From: DASUPK01 sp963797265
GTDB lineage: Bacteria; Actinomycetota; Thermoleophilia; Solirubrobacterales; 70-9
Assembly: GCA_963797265.1 (NCBI GenBank)
Contig: CAWCOY010000001.1
Coordinates: 62,001-126,000, forward strand
DNA: 64,000 nucleotides
Reading direction: 5' to 3'
Under the pieces are notes generated by a model. That model was given only the letters and a program-made list of their open reading frames with translations, did not search any database and had not been told where the DNA came from. This document shows positions 49,383 to 59,343 of the stretch, piece by piece. Each line of letters opens with the position of its first letter. Position 1 is the first letter of the stretch. The translations under genes were made by a program, and so were the position numbers.

Positions 49383-51055
49383 CGACAAACGGCATGCGGA
49401 CGCGGTCAAGCGTCGTCTTCGACGGTCCCGACCGCGCCTTCGCGCGCGCCTACATGAAGGGGATCGGCTTCGGCGACGAGGACCTGCGCCGCCCGACAGT
49501 CGGCATCGCCAACACCTGGATCGAGGCGATGCCCTGCAACTTCCACCTGCGCGGCCTCGCCGAGCACGTCAAGGAGGGCGTCCGTGCGGCCGGCGGCACG
49601 CCGCTCGAGTTCAACTCGATCGCGATCTCCGACGGAATCACGATGGGGACGGAGGGCATGAAGACCTCGCTGGTGAGCCGCGAGGTGATCGCCGACTCGA
49701 TCGAGCTCACCGCCCGCGGCTACCAGTTCGATGCCGTGATCGCCCTCTCGGGCTGCGACAAGACGATCCCGGGCTGCGTGATGGCGTTGACGCGCCTCGA
49801 CGTGCCCTCCCTGATGCTCTACGGCGGCTCGATCCTGCCCGGGCGCTGGCGCGGCGAGGACGTGACGATCCAGGACGTCTTCGAGGCGATCGGCAAGCAC
49901 GCCAGCGGCGAGATGTCGGACGAGGACCTCTACGAGCTGGAGGGCTGTGCCAGCCCCGGCGCCGGCGCCTGCGGCGCGCAGTTCACGGCCAACACGATGG
50001 CGTCGGCGTTCGAGGTGATGGGGATCACCCCGATGGGCTCCGGCATGGTCCCGGCCGTCGCGGGCGCGCGCGAGCAGGTGGCGCGGGAGACCGGCGAGCT
50101 GGCGATGAAGGTCCTCGCGGACGACCTCCGGCCGAGCCAGATCATCACCAAGGACTCGATCGAGAACGCGATCGCAACCGTCGCGATGTCCGGCGGTTCC
50201 ACCAACGGCGTGCTTCACCTGCTCGCGGTCGCCAACGAGGCGGGCATCGAGCTGACCATCGACGATTTCGATCGGATTTCCGAGATGACGCCGCTGCTGG
50301 GGGACCTGAAGCCCGGCGGCCGCTTCGTCGCCAAGGACCTCTATGAGGCCGGCGGCGTGGGCGTGCTGGCGAAGCGCCTCGACGAGGCCGGCGTCCTGCA
50401 CCGCGAGGCGATCACCGTCACCGGGAGGACGATCGGCGAGGAGGCCGACGCCACGGTCGAGACGCCGGGCCAGGAGGTCGTCCGGCCGCTCAGTGAGCCG
50501 CTCAAGGCCACGGGCGGGCTAGTGATCCTGCGCGGGAACCTGGCCCCGGAGGGCTGCGTGGTCAAGGTGGCCGGCGAGGAGCGCCGCAAGCACACCGGCC
50601 CGGCGCGAGTCTTCGGCTCCGAGGAGGAGTGCTTCGCGGTCGTCGAGCAGCAGGGCATCAAGCCCGGCGACGTCGTCGTGATTCGCAACGAGGGCCCCTC
50701 CGGCGGCCCCGGGATGCGGGAGATGCTGCAGGTGACCGCCGCGCTGGTCGGTGAGGGGATCGGCGACCAGGTTGCGCTGCTCACCGACGGCCGGTTCTCA
50801 GGAGCGACCCACGGCCTGATGGCCGGCCACGTCGCCCCCGAGGCGATCCGCGGCGGTCCGATCGCCGCGGTCCAGGATGGCGACCAGATCACGATCGACA
50901 TCGACGAACGGCGCCTCGACGTCGACCTCTCGGACGATGAGATCGCGCAGCGGGTTGAGGCCTACCAACCGCCCGAGCCCCGCTACAAGCGCGGCGTGAT
51001 GGCGAAGTACGCGGCCTCGGTCTCGAGCGCCTCCGAGGGCGCCGTCACGGGCTGA
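49370..51055 (+). CDS. ilvD: Dihydroxy-acid dehydratase
   Basis: Fe-S dehydratase in branched-chain amino acid synthesis. The 561 residues contain GIANTWIEAMPCNFHLRGLAEHVKEGVRAAGG, the Fe-S cysteines in LSGCDKTIPGCVMA and GCASPGAGACGAQFTANTM, SGGSTNGVLHLLAVANEAG and LTDGRFSGATHGLMAGHVAPEA. ATG 49370 overlaps the previous gene by 13 nt. Confidence 0.96.
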   Translation: MAELTTNGMRTRSSVVFDGPDRAFARAYMKGIGFGDEDLRRPTVGIANTWIEAMPCNFHLRGLAEHVKEGVRAAGGTPLEFNSIAISDGITMGTEGMKTSLVSREVIADSIELTARGYQFDAVIALSGCDKTIPGCVMALTRLDVPSLMLYGGSILPGRWRGEDVTIQDVFEAIGKHASGEMSDEDLYELEGCASPGAGACGAQFTANTMASAFEVMGITPMGSGMVPAVAGAREQVARETGELAMKVLADDLRPSQIITKDSIENAIATVAMSGGSTNGVLHLLAVANEAGIELTIDDFDRISEMTPLLGDLKPGGRFVAKDLYEAGGVGVLAKRLDEAGVLHREAITVTGRTIGEEADATVETPGQEVVRPLSEPLKATGGLVILRGNLAPEGCVVKVAGEERRKHTGPARVFGSEEECFAVVEQQGIKPGDVVVIRNEGPSGGPGMREMLQVTAALVGEGIGDQVALLTDGRFSGATHGLMAGHVAPEAIRGGPIAAVQDGDQITIDIDERRLDVDLSDDEIAQRVEAYQPPEPRYKRGVMAKYAASVSSASEGAVTG

Positions 51056-51058
51056 CGG

Positions 51059-52078
51059 TCAATCGAGCGTTCCGGCGCCGCGAAGGAACTTCTCGAGCAC
51101 CCGGTTGAAGCGCACCGGCCGCTCCATCTGCGGCACATGGCCACAATCGTCGAAGATGATGAGCTCGGCGTTGTCGCCGATCCGCTTCTTGTAGGAGAAG
51201 GCCGCGGGAACCGGGACGACGTGGTCATTGCGGCCCCAGATGATGAGCGTCGGAATGCCGATCTCCTCGAGCCGGTCGCGGATGTCGTGGCCCACCAGGG
51301 TCCTCATCGCGTCGAAGGAGCCCGGGCTCTCAAAGGCCGGCACGACGTTCTCCCAGAGCAACTCCCGGCGCAGCGCGTTCGGGTCGTGGAAGACGCCGCC
51401 AAAGAGTCGTCGCCGGACCCTCGCGCGCTTGATCGCGGACATCTCGAAGCGAATGACGAGCGGCGCGGCGGCCCGTCCCATACGGGCCAGCATCTCCGCC
51501 GGCTCCCGTCGCGCCCGGGCCCAGGTGATCCCGGCCGCGGAGACGAGCGTCAGATCGTCGACGCGCTCAGGCTCGGTGATCGCGACCTCGGTGGCGATGA
51601 ACCCGCCCATCGAGTTCCCGACCAGAGAGCAGAGGTCGATCCCCAGGCGCTCGCAGAAGTCGCGTAGGAATCGGCCGTACGCCGGAATCGAGATCTCCCA
51701 GGGCGGCATCGGGCTGGAGCCGAAGCCGGGCAGGTCGAGGGCGATCACGCGATGCGTCCGTGCGAAATGAGGGATGTTGTCGAGCCAGTTCTGCCAGCAG
51801 CCCCCGAGGCCATGGATGAACAGGAGCGGCGGTCCCTCACCCATTTCGACGTAGTTCACGCCGGCGCCGACGATGTCGATCCGCCGCAGATGCTCGCGCC
51901 AGTCGATCTCCAGCCACTCGGGGTTGGGATTGCCGTATGGATCCGGGCCGTCGGCCGGGGTCGCCGGCGGGAGCTCCACGCGGCCGGTCGCGACGCGTAC
52001 CGCGAGCGCCGTGTCCGAGGCGATCCGGCGAAGCTCCTCGCGGACGCGGTTTTGTTCCTCGGTCGTGACTGGACTCAT
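51059..52078 (-). CDS. Alpha/beta hydrolase
   Basis: A 339-residue protein with an oxyanion-type HG (LLFIHGLGGCWQNW), nucleophile elbow GNSMGG (Ser), acid Asp in IIWGRNDHVVP and catalytic His in DDCGHVPQMERP; all triad residues are present. A helical lid (residues about 195-255) is Arg-rich. Substrate unknown (esterase, epoxide hydrolase or C-C hydrolase are possible). ATG 52078 overlaps the upstream 5-FCL gene stop (ATGA). Convergent with ilvD. Confidence 0.85.
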   Translation of the reverse strand: MSPVTTEEQNRVREELRRIASDTALAVRVATGRVELPPATPADGPDPYGNPNPEWLEIDWREHLRRIDIVGAGVNYVEMGEGPPLLFIHGLGGCWQNWLDNIPHFARTHRVIALDLPGFGSSPMPPWEISIPAYGRFLRDFCERLGIDLCSLVGNSMGGFIATEVAITEPERVDDLTLVSAAGITWARARREPAEMLARMGRAAAPLVIRFEMSAIKRARVRRRLFGGVFHDPNALRRELLWENVVPAFESPGSFDAMRTLVGHDIRDRLEEIGIPTLIIWGRNDHVVPVPAAFSYKKRIGDNAELIIFDDCGHVPQMERPVRFNRVLEKFLRGAGTLD

Positions 52079-52788
52079 GCGTAACCCATCCGCTCGAGGA
52101 TCGGGATCTCCCGGATCTGGGGCGGCTGCAGGTGATCCCAGAGGATCCCGCGCGGGCGCTGATACTGTCGCTCCACCTCGATCACGGCGCGCGGAGTGGC
52201 GATCACGTCGACCGGGAGGTCGTGTGCCGTGCTCTGCAGGTGCTCACGCAGGATCTGGATGGGGTGCACGGTGGTGGCGACCGTCGTGTGGTCGTCGATC
52301 TTGCCGGCTTCGATCAGCAGGCCGTACTCGAGGTCGGAGAAGCCGCCGCCCTTGCCGACCCGCGCACCGCTCAGGTTGACGGCGACCGACCCACAAAGCA
52401 CGAAGTCGATTTCGGGCAGGTCCTCGTCGGCGACCACGCGGCCGTGACGCATCGCCCCCTTTATCGTCGCTGCCTCGCGTAGCTGCTTGGCCGAGAGCCT
52501 GCGGGGATCGAGCAGCCGAAACGGGTGGACGTCGCGCAGGCGCGGCACCGCCATGATCAGGGTCTTGCCCTGCTCGAGCGCGGTGCGCCTGACGTGGGTC
52601 TGAGGCGAGTCGGGGTTGACCTTCAGCACCTGGGCTCGCTTCCAGACCCGATGCGCGGCGAGTTTCTCCGCTGCGAGCTTGGCGCCGGCGAAGTTCGGGA
52701 TCCTCCCCTCGGCGCCTGGAAAGCGCGAGACGCCCTCGCGGTCCATCGCCTTCCAGACATCCCGGCGGACCTGGTCCTTCGTCCTCAT
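52075..52788 (-). CDS. 5-formyltetrahydrofolate cyclo-ligase family protein
   Basis: A 237-residue protein of the MTHFS fold: FPGAEGRIPNFAGAKLAAEKLA, VLKVNPDSPQTHVRRTALEQGKTLIMAVPRL, DLPEIDFVLCGSVAVNLSGARVGKGGGFSDLEYGLL (GKGGGYxD-type nucleotide loop) and TTVHPIQILRE. It is the longer form of the family found in archaea and actinobacteria. Start ATG 52788 lies at the end of a 9-codon leader ORF (TGATG). Coupled to the hydrolase gene by ATGA. Confidence 0.85.
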   Translation of the reverse strand: MRTKDQVRRDVWKAMDREGVSRFPGAEGRIPNFAGAKLAAEKLAAHRVWKRAQVLKVNPDSPQTHVRRTALEQGKTLIMAVPRLRDVHPFRLLDPRRLSAKQLREAATIKGAMRHGRVVADEDLPEIDFVLCGSVAVNLSGARVGKGGGFSDLEYGLLIEAGKIDDHTTVATTVHPIQILREHLQSTAHDLPVDVIATPRAVIEVERQYQRPRGILWDHLQPPQIREIPILERMGYA

Positions 52789-52814
52789 CAGGTCCAGGAG
52801 ACGGTGGGCGACAT
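52788..52814 (-). CDS. Leaderless 8-residue leader ORF
   Basis: An ORF encoding MSPTVSWT with its stop overlapping the ATG of the 5-FCL gene (TGATG). Its own ATG lies 9 nt after TAGGAT. It would be the first ORF on a leaderless transcript and feed ribosomes into the downstream gene by termination-reinitiation. It could also be fortuitous. Confidence 0.35.
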   Translation of the reverse strand: MSPTVSWT

Positions 52815-52823
52815 GGCGACGGC

Positions 52824-52829
52824 ATCCTA
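52824..52829 (-). promoter_or_regulatory. -10 hexamer TAGGAT of the 5-FCL/hydrolase unit
   Basis: Reads TAGGAT on the minus strand, 9 nt before the leader-ORF ATG at 52814 and 35 nt before the 5-FCL start. Confidence 0.45.
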
Positions 52830-52952
52830 GAGCGGAGCGCCAAGCCGAGCGAGGTACCCGCAAATGCGCTTGCGAAACGGGCTCGAGACAAATGCAGGGG
52901 GACGTGCACCGTAGAATCCCGGCGCCAGGGGAATAACGATCGAGACGTCCGA

Positions 52953-54014
52953 GTGCGTTCGAGGCTGAACAGAACCCACAAAATTGCGATCGCCCTGGTG
53001 GCGTTGGTCACCTTGGGGCTGCTCCTGGCAGTGGGAGTCTGGGCGTATGACGACGCGCAGAAGGACCACATCGCCCCGGGAGTCAAGATCGGCGGGGTCG
53101 ACATCGGCGACCGCAGCGCGGACTCCGCCCGCAAGATCATCAAGCGCGAGGTCGTCGCGCCGCTCAGGCAGCCGGTGGAGGTCACCTACGGCGGCAAGAC
53201 CTACACCCTGAGCGCCGATCAGCTGCATGCGAAGGCCGACATCGATGGCATGGTCCAGGAGGCGATCGACCGCAGCCGCGAGGGCGGCATCCTCGATCGG
53301 GTCTCTCGCTACGCGAGCGGCGGCGAGGTGGACGCGAACCTCACCCCTCGTGTGAAGTACGACAGGAAGCCAGTCAAGGACTTCGTCAATCAGCTCGCGG
53401 AGCGGATCGACCAGGAACCGGTCGACGCGTCGGTGGTTCCCAGGGACGGCGGAACGAAGCTTCAGAAGAGCGCGGGTGAGGCGGGACTCGCCGTCGAAAA
53501 GGGGCCGACGACGAAGGCCATCTATGCAGCCGCCCAGTCGCCGGGCCGCGATCAGGCGATCCACCCGATCGTCAAGCAGACCAAGCCGGACGTCACAACC
53601 AAGGACCTGCCGCAGGCATACGCGCGCTACATCGTCATCAATCGCAGCACCTTCACGCTCAGCTTCTTCCACCATCTCAAGCTGCAGAGGTCGTACACGG
53701 TGGCGGTGGGACAGCAGGGACTCGAGACCCCGGCCGGTCTCTACCACGCGCTGGACAAGCAGGTCGACCCCTCCTGGCACGTCCCCAACTCCGCCTGGGC
53801 CGGCAGCCTGGCCGGGCAGGTCATCCCGCCTGGGCCGGCGGATCCGCTCAAGGCTCGCTGGATCGGGATCTTCGACGGCGCGGGCATTCACGGCACCGAT
53901 GAGACCTCCTCGCTCGGTCACGCGTTCTCCCACGGCTGCGTCCGGATGGCGATCCCCGACGTGATCGACCTGTACGACCGGGTCGATGTCGGGGACCCGA
54001 TCTACATCCTGTAG
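52953..54014 (+). CDS. L,D-transpeptidase (YkuD) with PG-binding-type domain
   Basis: A 353-residue protein with a TM anchor (KIAIALVALVTLGLLLAVGVWAY), then a periplasmic PG_binding_4/VanW-N-like domain (GVKIGGVDIGDRSADSARKIIKREVV...YTLSADQLHAKADIDGMVQEA). The YkuD domain (from about residue 225) has IHGTDE and the catalytic SHGCVRM (His, Gly, Cys, Arg). It forms 3-3 peptidoglycan cross-links outside the membrane. GTG start. TAGAAT at 52912 lies 35 nt upstream, and the 89 nt before the gene hold nothing else. Confidence 0.92.
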   Translation: MRSRLNRTHKIAIALVALVTLGLLLAVGVWAYDDAQKDHIAPGVKIGGVDIGDRSADSARKIIKREVVAPLRQPVEVTYGGKTYTLSADQLHAKADIDGMVQEAIDRSREGGILDRVSRYASGGEVDANLTPRVKYDRKPVKDFVNQLAERIDQEPVDASVVPRDGGTKLQKSAGEAGLAVEKGPTTKAIYAAAQSPGRDQAIHPIVKQTKPDVTTKDLPQAYARYIVINRSTFTLSFFHHLKLQRSYTVAVGQQGLETPAGLYHALDKQVDPSWHVPNSAWAGSLAGQVIPPGPADPLKARWIGIFDGAGIHGTDETSSLGHAFSHGCVRMAIPDVIDLYDRVDVGDPIYIL

Positions 54015-54028
54015 GGATCGCAAGCTCG

Positions 54029-54064
54029 CTCGCTTCAGGAGCGTAGGGCGAAGCCCGAAGCGAC
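54029..54064. repeat. REP-like palindrome, copy B
   Basis: Arms CTCGCTTC (54029-54036) and GAAGCGAC (54057-54064) around an inner hairpin GGGC-GAA-GCCC (54046-54056). Similar in sequence and layout to copy A (4214-4247), where the inner stem is GGC-GTA-GCC. The paired changes in the inner stem suggest structure is conserved. Confidence 0.65.
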
Positions 54065-54092
54065 TTATGCCGGGCGAGTGCAGACGATCCCG

Positions 54093-54110
54093 CCTGTCGG
54101 CGAAGCCAGG
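54093..54110. repeat. GAA-triloop hairpin next to REP copy B
   Basis: CCT-gtc-GGC-GAA-GCC-AGG has the same GGC-GAA-GCC core as the hairpin at 4277-4295. The region 54015-54125 (about 110 nt) otherwise holds no gene. Confidence 0.45.
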
Positions 54111-54143
54111 TAACGGAGGGCTTGAGTGCCCCGCGGCGAAGTT

Positions 54144-55070
54144 ATGGACATGCGCGAGGCGACGCGAGAGCCGGCCTTGAGTGAGCGCTGGAGCGAGGCC
54201 CTGCGCGTCTTCGACCGGGACCTGACCGTCCGCTCGGCCGCCGAGTCGACCCGGCGCGCCTATGCCAATGACGTCGGCCAGCTCGCGGAGTGGGCCAGCG
54301 AGATGGGGAAGGATCCGGAGGCGCTCGGCCACCGCGACCTGCGGCGGTTCGCGGCGCGGCTTTCGGACCGAGGCATCTCGAAGGCCGGTATCGCCCGCAA
54401 GCTGGCGGCGATCCGTGCCTTCTACGCGGCGCTCCTCCGCGCGGGCGACGTGACCGCGAACCCCGCCGACCTGGTGGCTACCCCGAAGCGCGACCGCAAG
54501 CTGCCGCGGGTGCTCAGCCGCGAGGAGATGGAGACCCTGCTGGATCGGATCCCCTCCCGCACGCCGCTCGAGATGCGCGATCGAGCGATGCTCGAGCTCG
54601 CCTACTCCTGCGGTCTCCGCGCCGAGGAGGTGGTCAACCTGAACGTCGATGCACCGGACTTCGAGGGCGAGCGGCTGCGAATCGAGGGAAAGGGTGGCAA
54701 GACGCGCCTCGTGCCGATGGGGGAGCCCGCGCAGGCGGCCCTCAGCCGCTATCTCGACCGGGCCCGCCACACGCTCGTGGGACCAGGCGACGAGAACGCG
54801 CTCCTCGTCTCCAAGAGCGGAAGGCGGCTGCATCCGTCTGACGTACGGCGTCGCCTGCAGCGCTGGGTTCGGGAGGCCGCCATCGCCGGCGGGGTCTCCC
54901 CACACGCGATGCGGCATTCATTCGCCACCCATCTGCTGGAGGGAGGAGCCGACCTGCGGACCATCCAGGAGCTGCTCGGTCACTCAAGCCTGTCGACGAC
55001 GCAGGTTTACACCCAGGTTGAGCCTTCCTGGTTGCAAAGCCAGTACGCTCGCAGTCATCCTCGCGCTTGA
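54144..55070 (+). CDS. xerD: Tyrosine recombinase XerC/XerD family
   Basis: Resolves chromosome dimers at dif with its partner Xer. The 308 residues contain the N-terminal SAM-like domain (STRRAYANDVGQLAEWASEMG...LAAIRAFYAALL) and the catalytic domain with Arg in SCGLRAEEVV, Lys in GKGGKTRLVP, HAMRHSFATHLLEGGADLRTIQELLGHSSLSTTQVYTQV (His-x-x-Arg, His, Tyr nucleophile). Start is ATG 54144 or 54150 (GTG 54126 possible). Whether it is XerC or XerD cannot be decided. It lies 33 nt before whiG. Confidence 0.9.
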   Translation: MDMREATREPALSERWSEALRVFDRDLTVRSAAESTRRAYANDVGQLAEWASEMGKDPEALGHRDLRRFAARLSDRGISKAGIARKLAAIRAFYAALLRAGDVTANPADLVATPKRDRKLPRVLSREEMETLLDRIPSRTPLEMRDRAMLELAYSCGLRAEEVVNLNVDAPDFEGERLRIEGKGGKTRLVPMGEPAQAALSRYLDRARHTLVGPGDENALLVSKSGRRLHPSDVRRRLQRWVREAAIAGGVSPHAMRHSFATHLLEGGADLRTIQELLGHSSLSTTQVYTQVEPSWLQSQYARSHPRA

Positions 55071-55103
55071 TGTGGAAGGCGCCACAGTGCAGGTGAAAGG
55101 CCT

Positions 55104-55880
55104 ATGGAAGCGGATGTAAAGGCGTTCGAGCTAAGGGAGCTCTGGCGCCGGTACAAGGAGGGGGGCGACGGGAGCGCCCGGGAGCGACTGGTCGTCGCGT
55201 ACTCGCCCTTGGTCAAGTTCGTGGCCGGCAGGACCGGCGCGCGACTGCCCTCTCACGTCGACCAGGCCGACCTGATCTCCTACGGGATGATTGGCCTGAT
55301 CGAGGCGATGGAGCGCTTCGATCCCGACAGGGAGATCCGCTTCGAGACCTTCGCCATGCAGCGCGTCCGCGGCGCGATCATCGACGAGCTCCGCTCCCTC
55401 GACTGGGTGCCGCGCTCGGTCCGCTCGCGGGCCCGAGACATTGAGGAGGCGAACTCGAAGCTCGAGCACGAGCTGGGCAGGGCACCGAGCGACGAGGAGC
55501 TCGCCGAGCGTCTCGGGATGTCCGAGGATGACCTCCAGGAGGCGCTGCTGCAGATCTCCAACTCCTCGATCCTCGCGCTCGAGGAGCTCTGGATGACGCC
55601 CGACGCCTCCGGCGACAGGGTCTCTCTCCTCGACACGATCGAGGACGAGAGTGCCCCCGACCCCCAGGCGGCGCTCGACACCAGCGAGGTGAAGGACCGG
55701 CTTGGCGAGGCGATCCAGGACCTTCCCGAGCGCGAGACCCTGGTGGTCGCCCTCTACTACTTCGAGAACCTCACCCTGAGAGAGATCGGCGAGGTGCTCG
55801 GTGTCACCGAGTCTCGGGTCTCCCAGCTCCACTCAAAGGCCGTACTGCGGCTGCGCTCCAAGCTGAAGACGACCGGCTAG
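55104..55880 (+). CDS. whiG: RNA polymerase sigma factor, WhiG/FliA type
   Basis: A 258-residue sigma-70 group 3 factor. Region 2 has LVKFVAGRTGARLPSHVDQADLISYGMIGLIEAMERFDPDREIRFETFAMQRVRGAIIDELRSLDWVPRSVRSRAR; region 3 has the sigma-28 pattern; region 4 has LPERETLVVALYYFENLTLREIGEVLGVTESRVSQLHSKAVLRL. It is very similar to WhiG/FliA. In Streptomyces WhiG starts sporulation and in other phyla FliA drives flagellar genes; no flagellar gene is in this window. Confidence 0.92.
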   Translation: MEADVKAFELRELWRRYKEGGDGSARERLVVAYSPLVKFVAGRTGARLPSHVDQADLISYGMIGLIEAMERFDPDREIRFETFAMQRVRGAIIDELRSLDWVPRSVRSRARDIEEANSKLEHELGRAPSDEELAERLGMSEDDLQEALLQISNSSILALEELWMTPDASGDRVSLLDTIEDESAPDPQAALDTSEVKDRLGEAIQDLPERETLVVALYYFENLTLREIGEVLGVTESRVSQLHSKAVLRLRSKLKTTG

Positions 55881-55922
55881 CCCTCGACGCATAGGTCGCT
55901 TGGCAACCCTCGGGCTTGCCTA

Positions 55923-55928
55923 TAGGGT
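55923..55928 (+). promoter_or_regulatory. -10 hexamer TAGGGT of fusA2
   Basis: TAGGGT ends 7 nt before ATG 55936; the context reads CCTATAGGGT. Confidence 0.5.
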
Positions 55929-55935
55929 GCGGGCG

Positions 55936-58023
<2,088 letters not shown>

Positions 58024-58028
58024 AAATC

Positions 58029-58421
58029 GTGGTCAACGTCGACGGCGGTTCCCGGGGGAACCCGGGGCCCGCGGCAATCGCTGCCGTCGTCACCGACCCG
58101 TCAGGGAATGATCTCGCGGAGGCGGCCGAGACAATCGGCGAGGCGACCAACAACGTGGCCGAGTACCGGGCGCTGCTGCTCGGGATCGAGCTGGCGAAGC
58201 AGCTCACCGCCGACGAGGTCGAGTTCGTCGGGGACTCGAAGCTGATCGTGGAGCAGGTGAAGGGGAACTGGAAGGTCAAGCAGGATCATCTGCGGCCGCT
58301 CCACATCAAAGTCAGGGACGCTCTCCGGGACCTGCCCAGCTGGTCCATCCGGCACGTCAAGCGCGGCGAGAACGAGCGGGCCGATCAGCTGCTAAACGAT
58401 GCACTGGACGCAGCGGCATGA
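58029..58421 (+). CDS. Ribonuclease HI family protein
   Basis: A 130-residue RNase H fold. Catalytic residues are Asp in VNVDGGSRGNPGPAAI, Glu in NNVAEYRALLLGI, Asp in VEFVGDSKLIVEQVKGNWKVKQDHLRPL and Asp in NERADQLLNDALD. The GTG start lies 5 nt after fusA2. Similar proteins are fused with CobC in mycobacteria; here it stands alone. Overlaps the aldo/keto reductase gene as ATGA. Confidence 0.9.
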   Translation: MVNVDGGSRGNPGPAAIAAVVTDPSGNDLAEAAETIGEATNNVAEYRALLLGIELAKQLTADEVEFVGDSKLIVEQVKGNWKVKQDHLRPLHIKVRDALRDLPSWSIRHVKRGENERADQLLNDALDAAA

Positions 58422-59278
58422 CGACCATCACTGACGAGAACGCCGGCACCATCGAGATCGGCGATCGCCGGGTGCGCCGGCTCGGCTTCGGCGCGATGCG
58501 TATCACCGGCCCAGGCATCTGGGGCCCGCCCGCCGACCACGACGAGGCAATCGCCGTCCTGCGCCGGGCGGTGGAGCTCGGCGTCAACCTGATCGACACC
58601 GCCGACTCCTACGGGCCGGAGGTGAGCGAGGAGCTGATCGCCGAGGCGCTGCATCCGTATCCGGAGGACCTGCTGATCGCCACGAAGGGCGGACTGATTC
58701 GGACCGGACCCGGGAAGTGGCCGCGCGATGGCCGCCCGGAGCACCTCCGAGAGGCCTGCGAGGGCTCGCTCCGGCGGCTGCGGCTCGACACCATCGAGCT
58801 CTACCAGCACCACAGTCCGGACAAGAAGGTGCCGTACGAGAGATCTATCGCCGCGCTCAAGGAGCTGCAGGACGAGGGCAAGATCCGCCACATCGGGGTC
58901 TCGAACGTCAGCGTCGATCAGCTCGAGACGGCGCGAGAGATCGTCGAGGTCGTCTCGGTGCAGAACCGCTTCAACCTCACCGATCGCTCCTCCCAGGATG
59001 TGCTCGCGCGCTGCGAGGAGCTCGGGATCGCCTTCTTCCCCTGGGCTCCGATCGACGCCGGCCGGCTCGCCGAGCCGGGCGGCCCCGTGGACCGGATCGC
59101 CTCGGCGCATGGGGCTGCACCCGGGCAGGTCGCCCTCGCTTGGCTGCTGGCGCGCTCGGGCGTGATCGCGCCGATCCCGGGCACCTCATCCGTCGAGCAC
59201 CTGGAGGAGAACCTCGCGGCGGCCGATCTTCAGCTCACCGACGACGAGCTCGCCGAGCTCGAAGGGGCCGCCGGCTAG
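58418..59278 (+). CDS. Aldo/keto reductase
   Basis: A 286-residue NADPH-dependent oxidoreductase. The TIM-barrel catalytic tetrad is Asp and Tyr in NLIDTADSYGPEVSEEL, Lys in LLIATKGGLIR and His in IELYQHHSPDKKVPYE. The cofactor site is near IAPIPGTSSVEHLEENLAAAD. Substrate unknown. ATG 58418 overlaps the RNase HI stop; a bidirectional terminator follows. Confidence 0.93.
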   Translation: MTTITDENAGTIEIGDRRVRRLGFGAMRITGPGIWGPPADHDEAIAVLRRAVELGVNLIDTADSYGPEVSEELIAEALHPYPEDLLIATKGGLIRTGPGKWPRDGRPEHLREACEGSLRRLRLDTIELYQHHSPDKKVPYERSIAALKELQDEGKIRHIGVSNVSVDQLETAREIVEVVSVQNRFNLTDRSSQDVLARCEELGIAFFPWAPIDAGRLAEPGGPVDRIASAHGAAPGQVALAWLLARSGVIAPIPGTSSVEHLEENLAAADLQLTDDELAELEGAAG

Positions 59279-59284
59279 CAAGAG

Positions 59285-59313
59285 AAAGGCCGGGCCCTCG
59301 GAGCCCGGCCTTT
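59285..59313. terminator. Bidirectional terminator
   Basis: Perfect 11-bp stem AAAGGCCGGGC (59285-59295) / GCCCGGCCTTT (59303-59313) with a 7-nt loop, between convergent genes. The A-run/T-run at each side makes it work in both directions. Confidence 0.85.
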
Positions 59314-59343
59314 CGTCGACCTCAATCGCTTCAGATCCGCTCG

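Noticed and set aside
52827..54917. A 696-codon minus-strand open frame across the L,D-transpeptidase and xerD genes
   Set aside because: Antisense to two genes with intact catalytic motifs; no recognisable protein features.
54144..55070. xerD-like gene as an integrase of a mobile element
   Set aside because: Spacing and synteny with whiG and cell-wall genes, normal base composition and no att-like repeats favour the housekeeping Xer recombinase.
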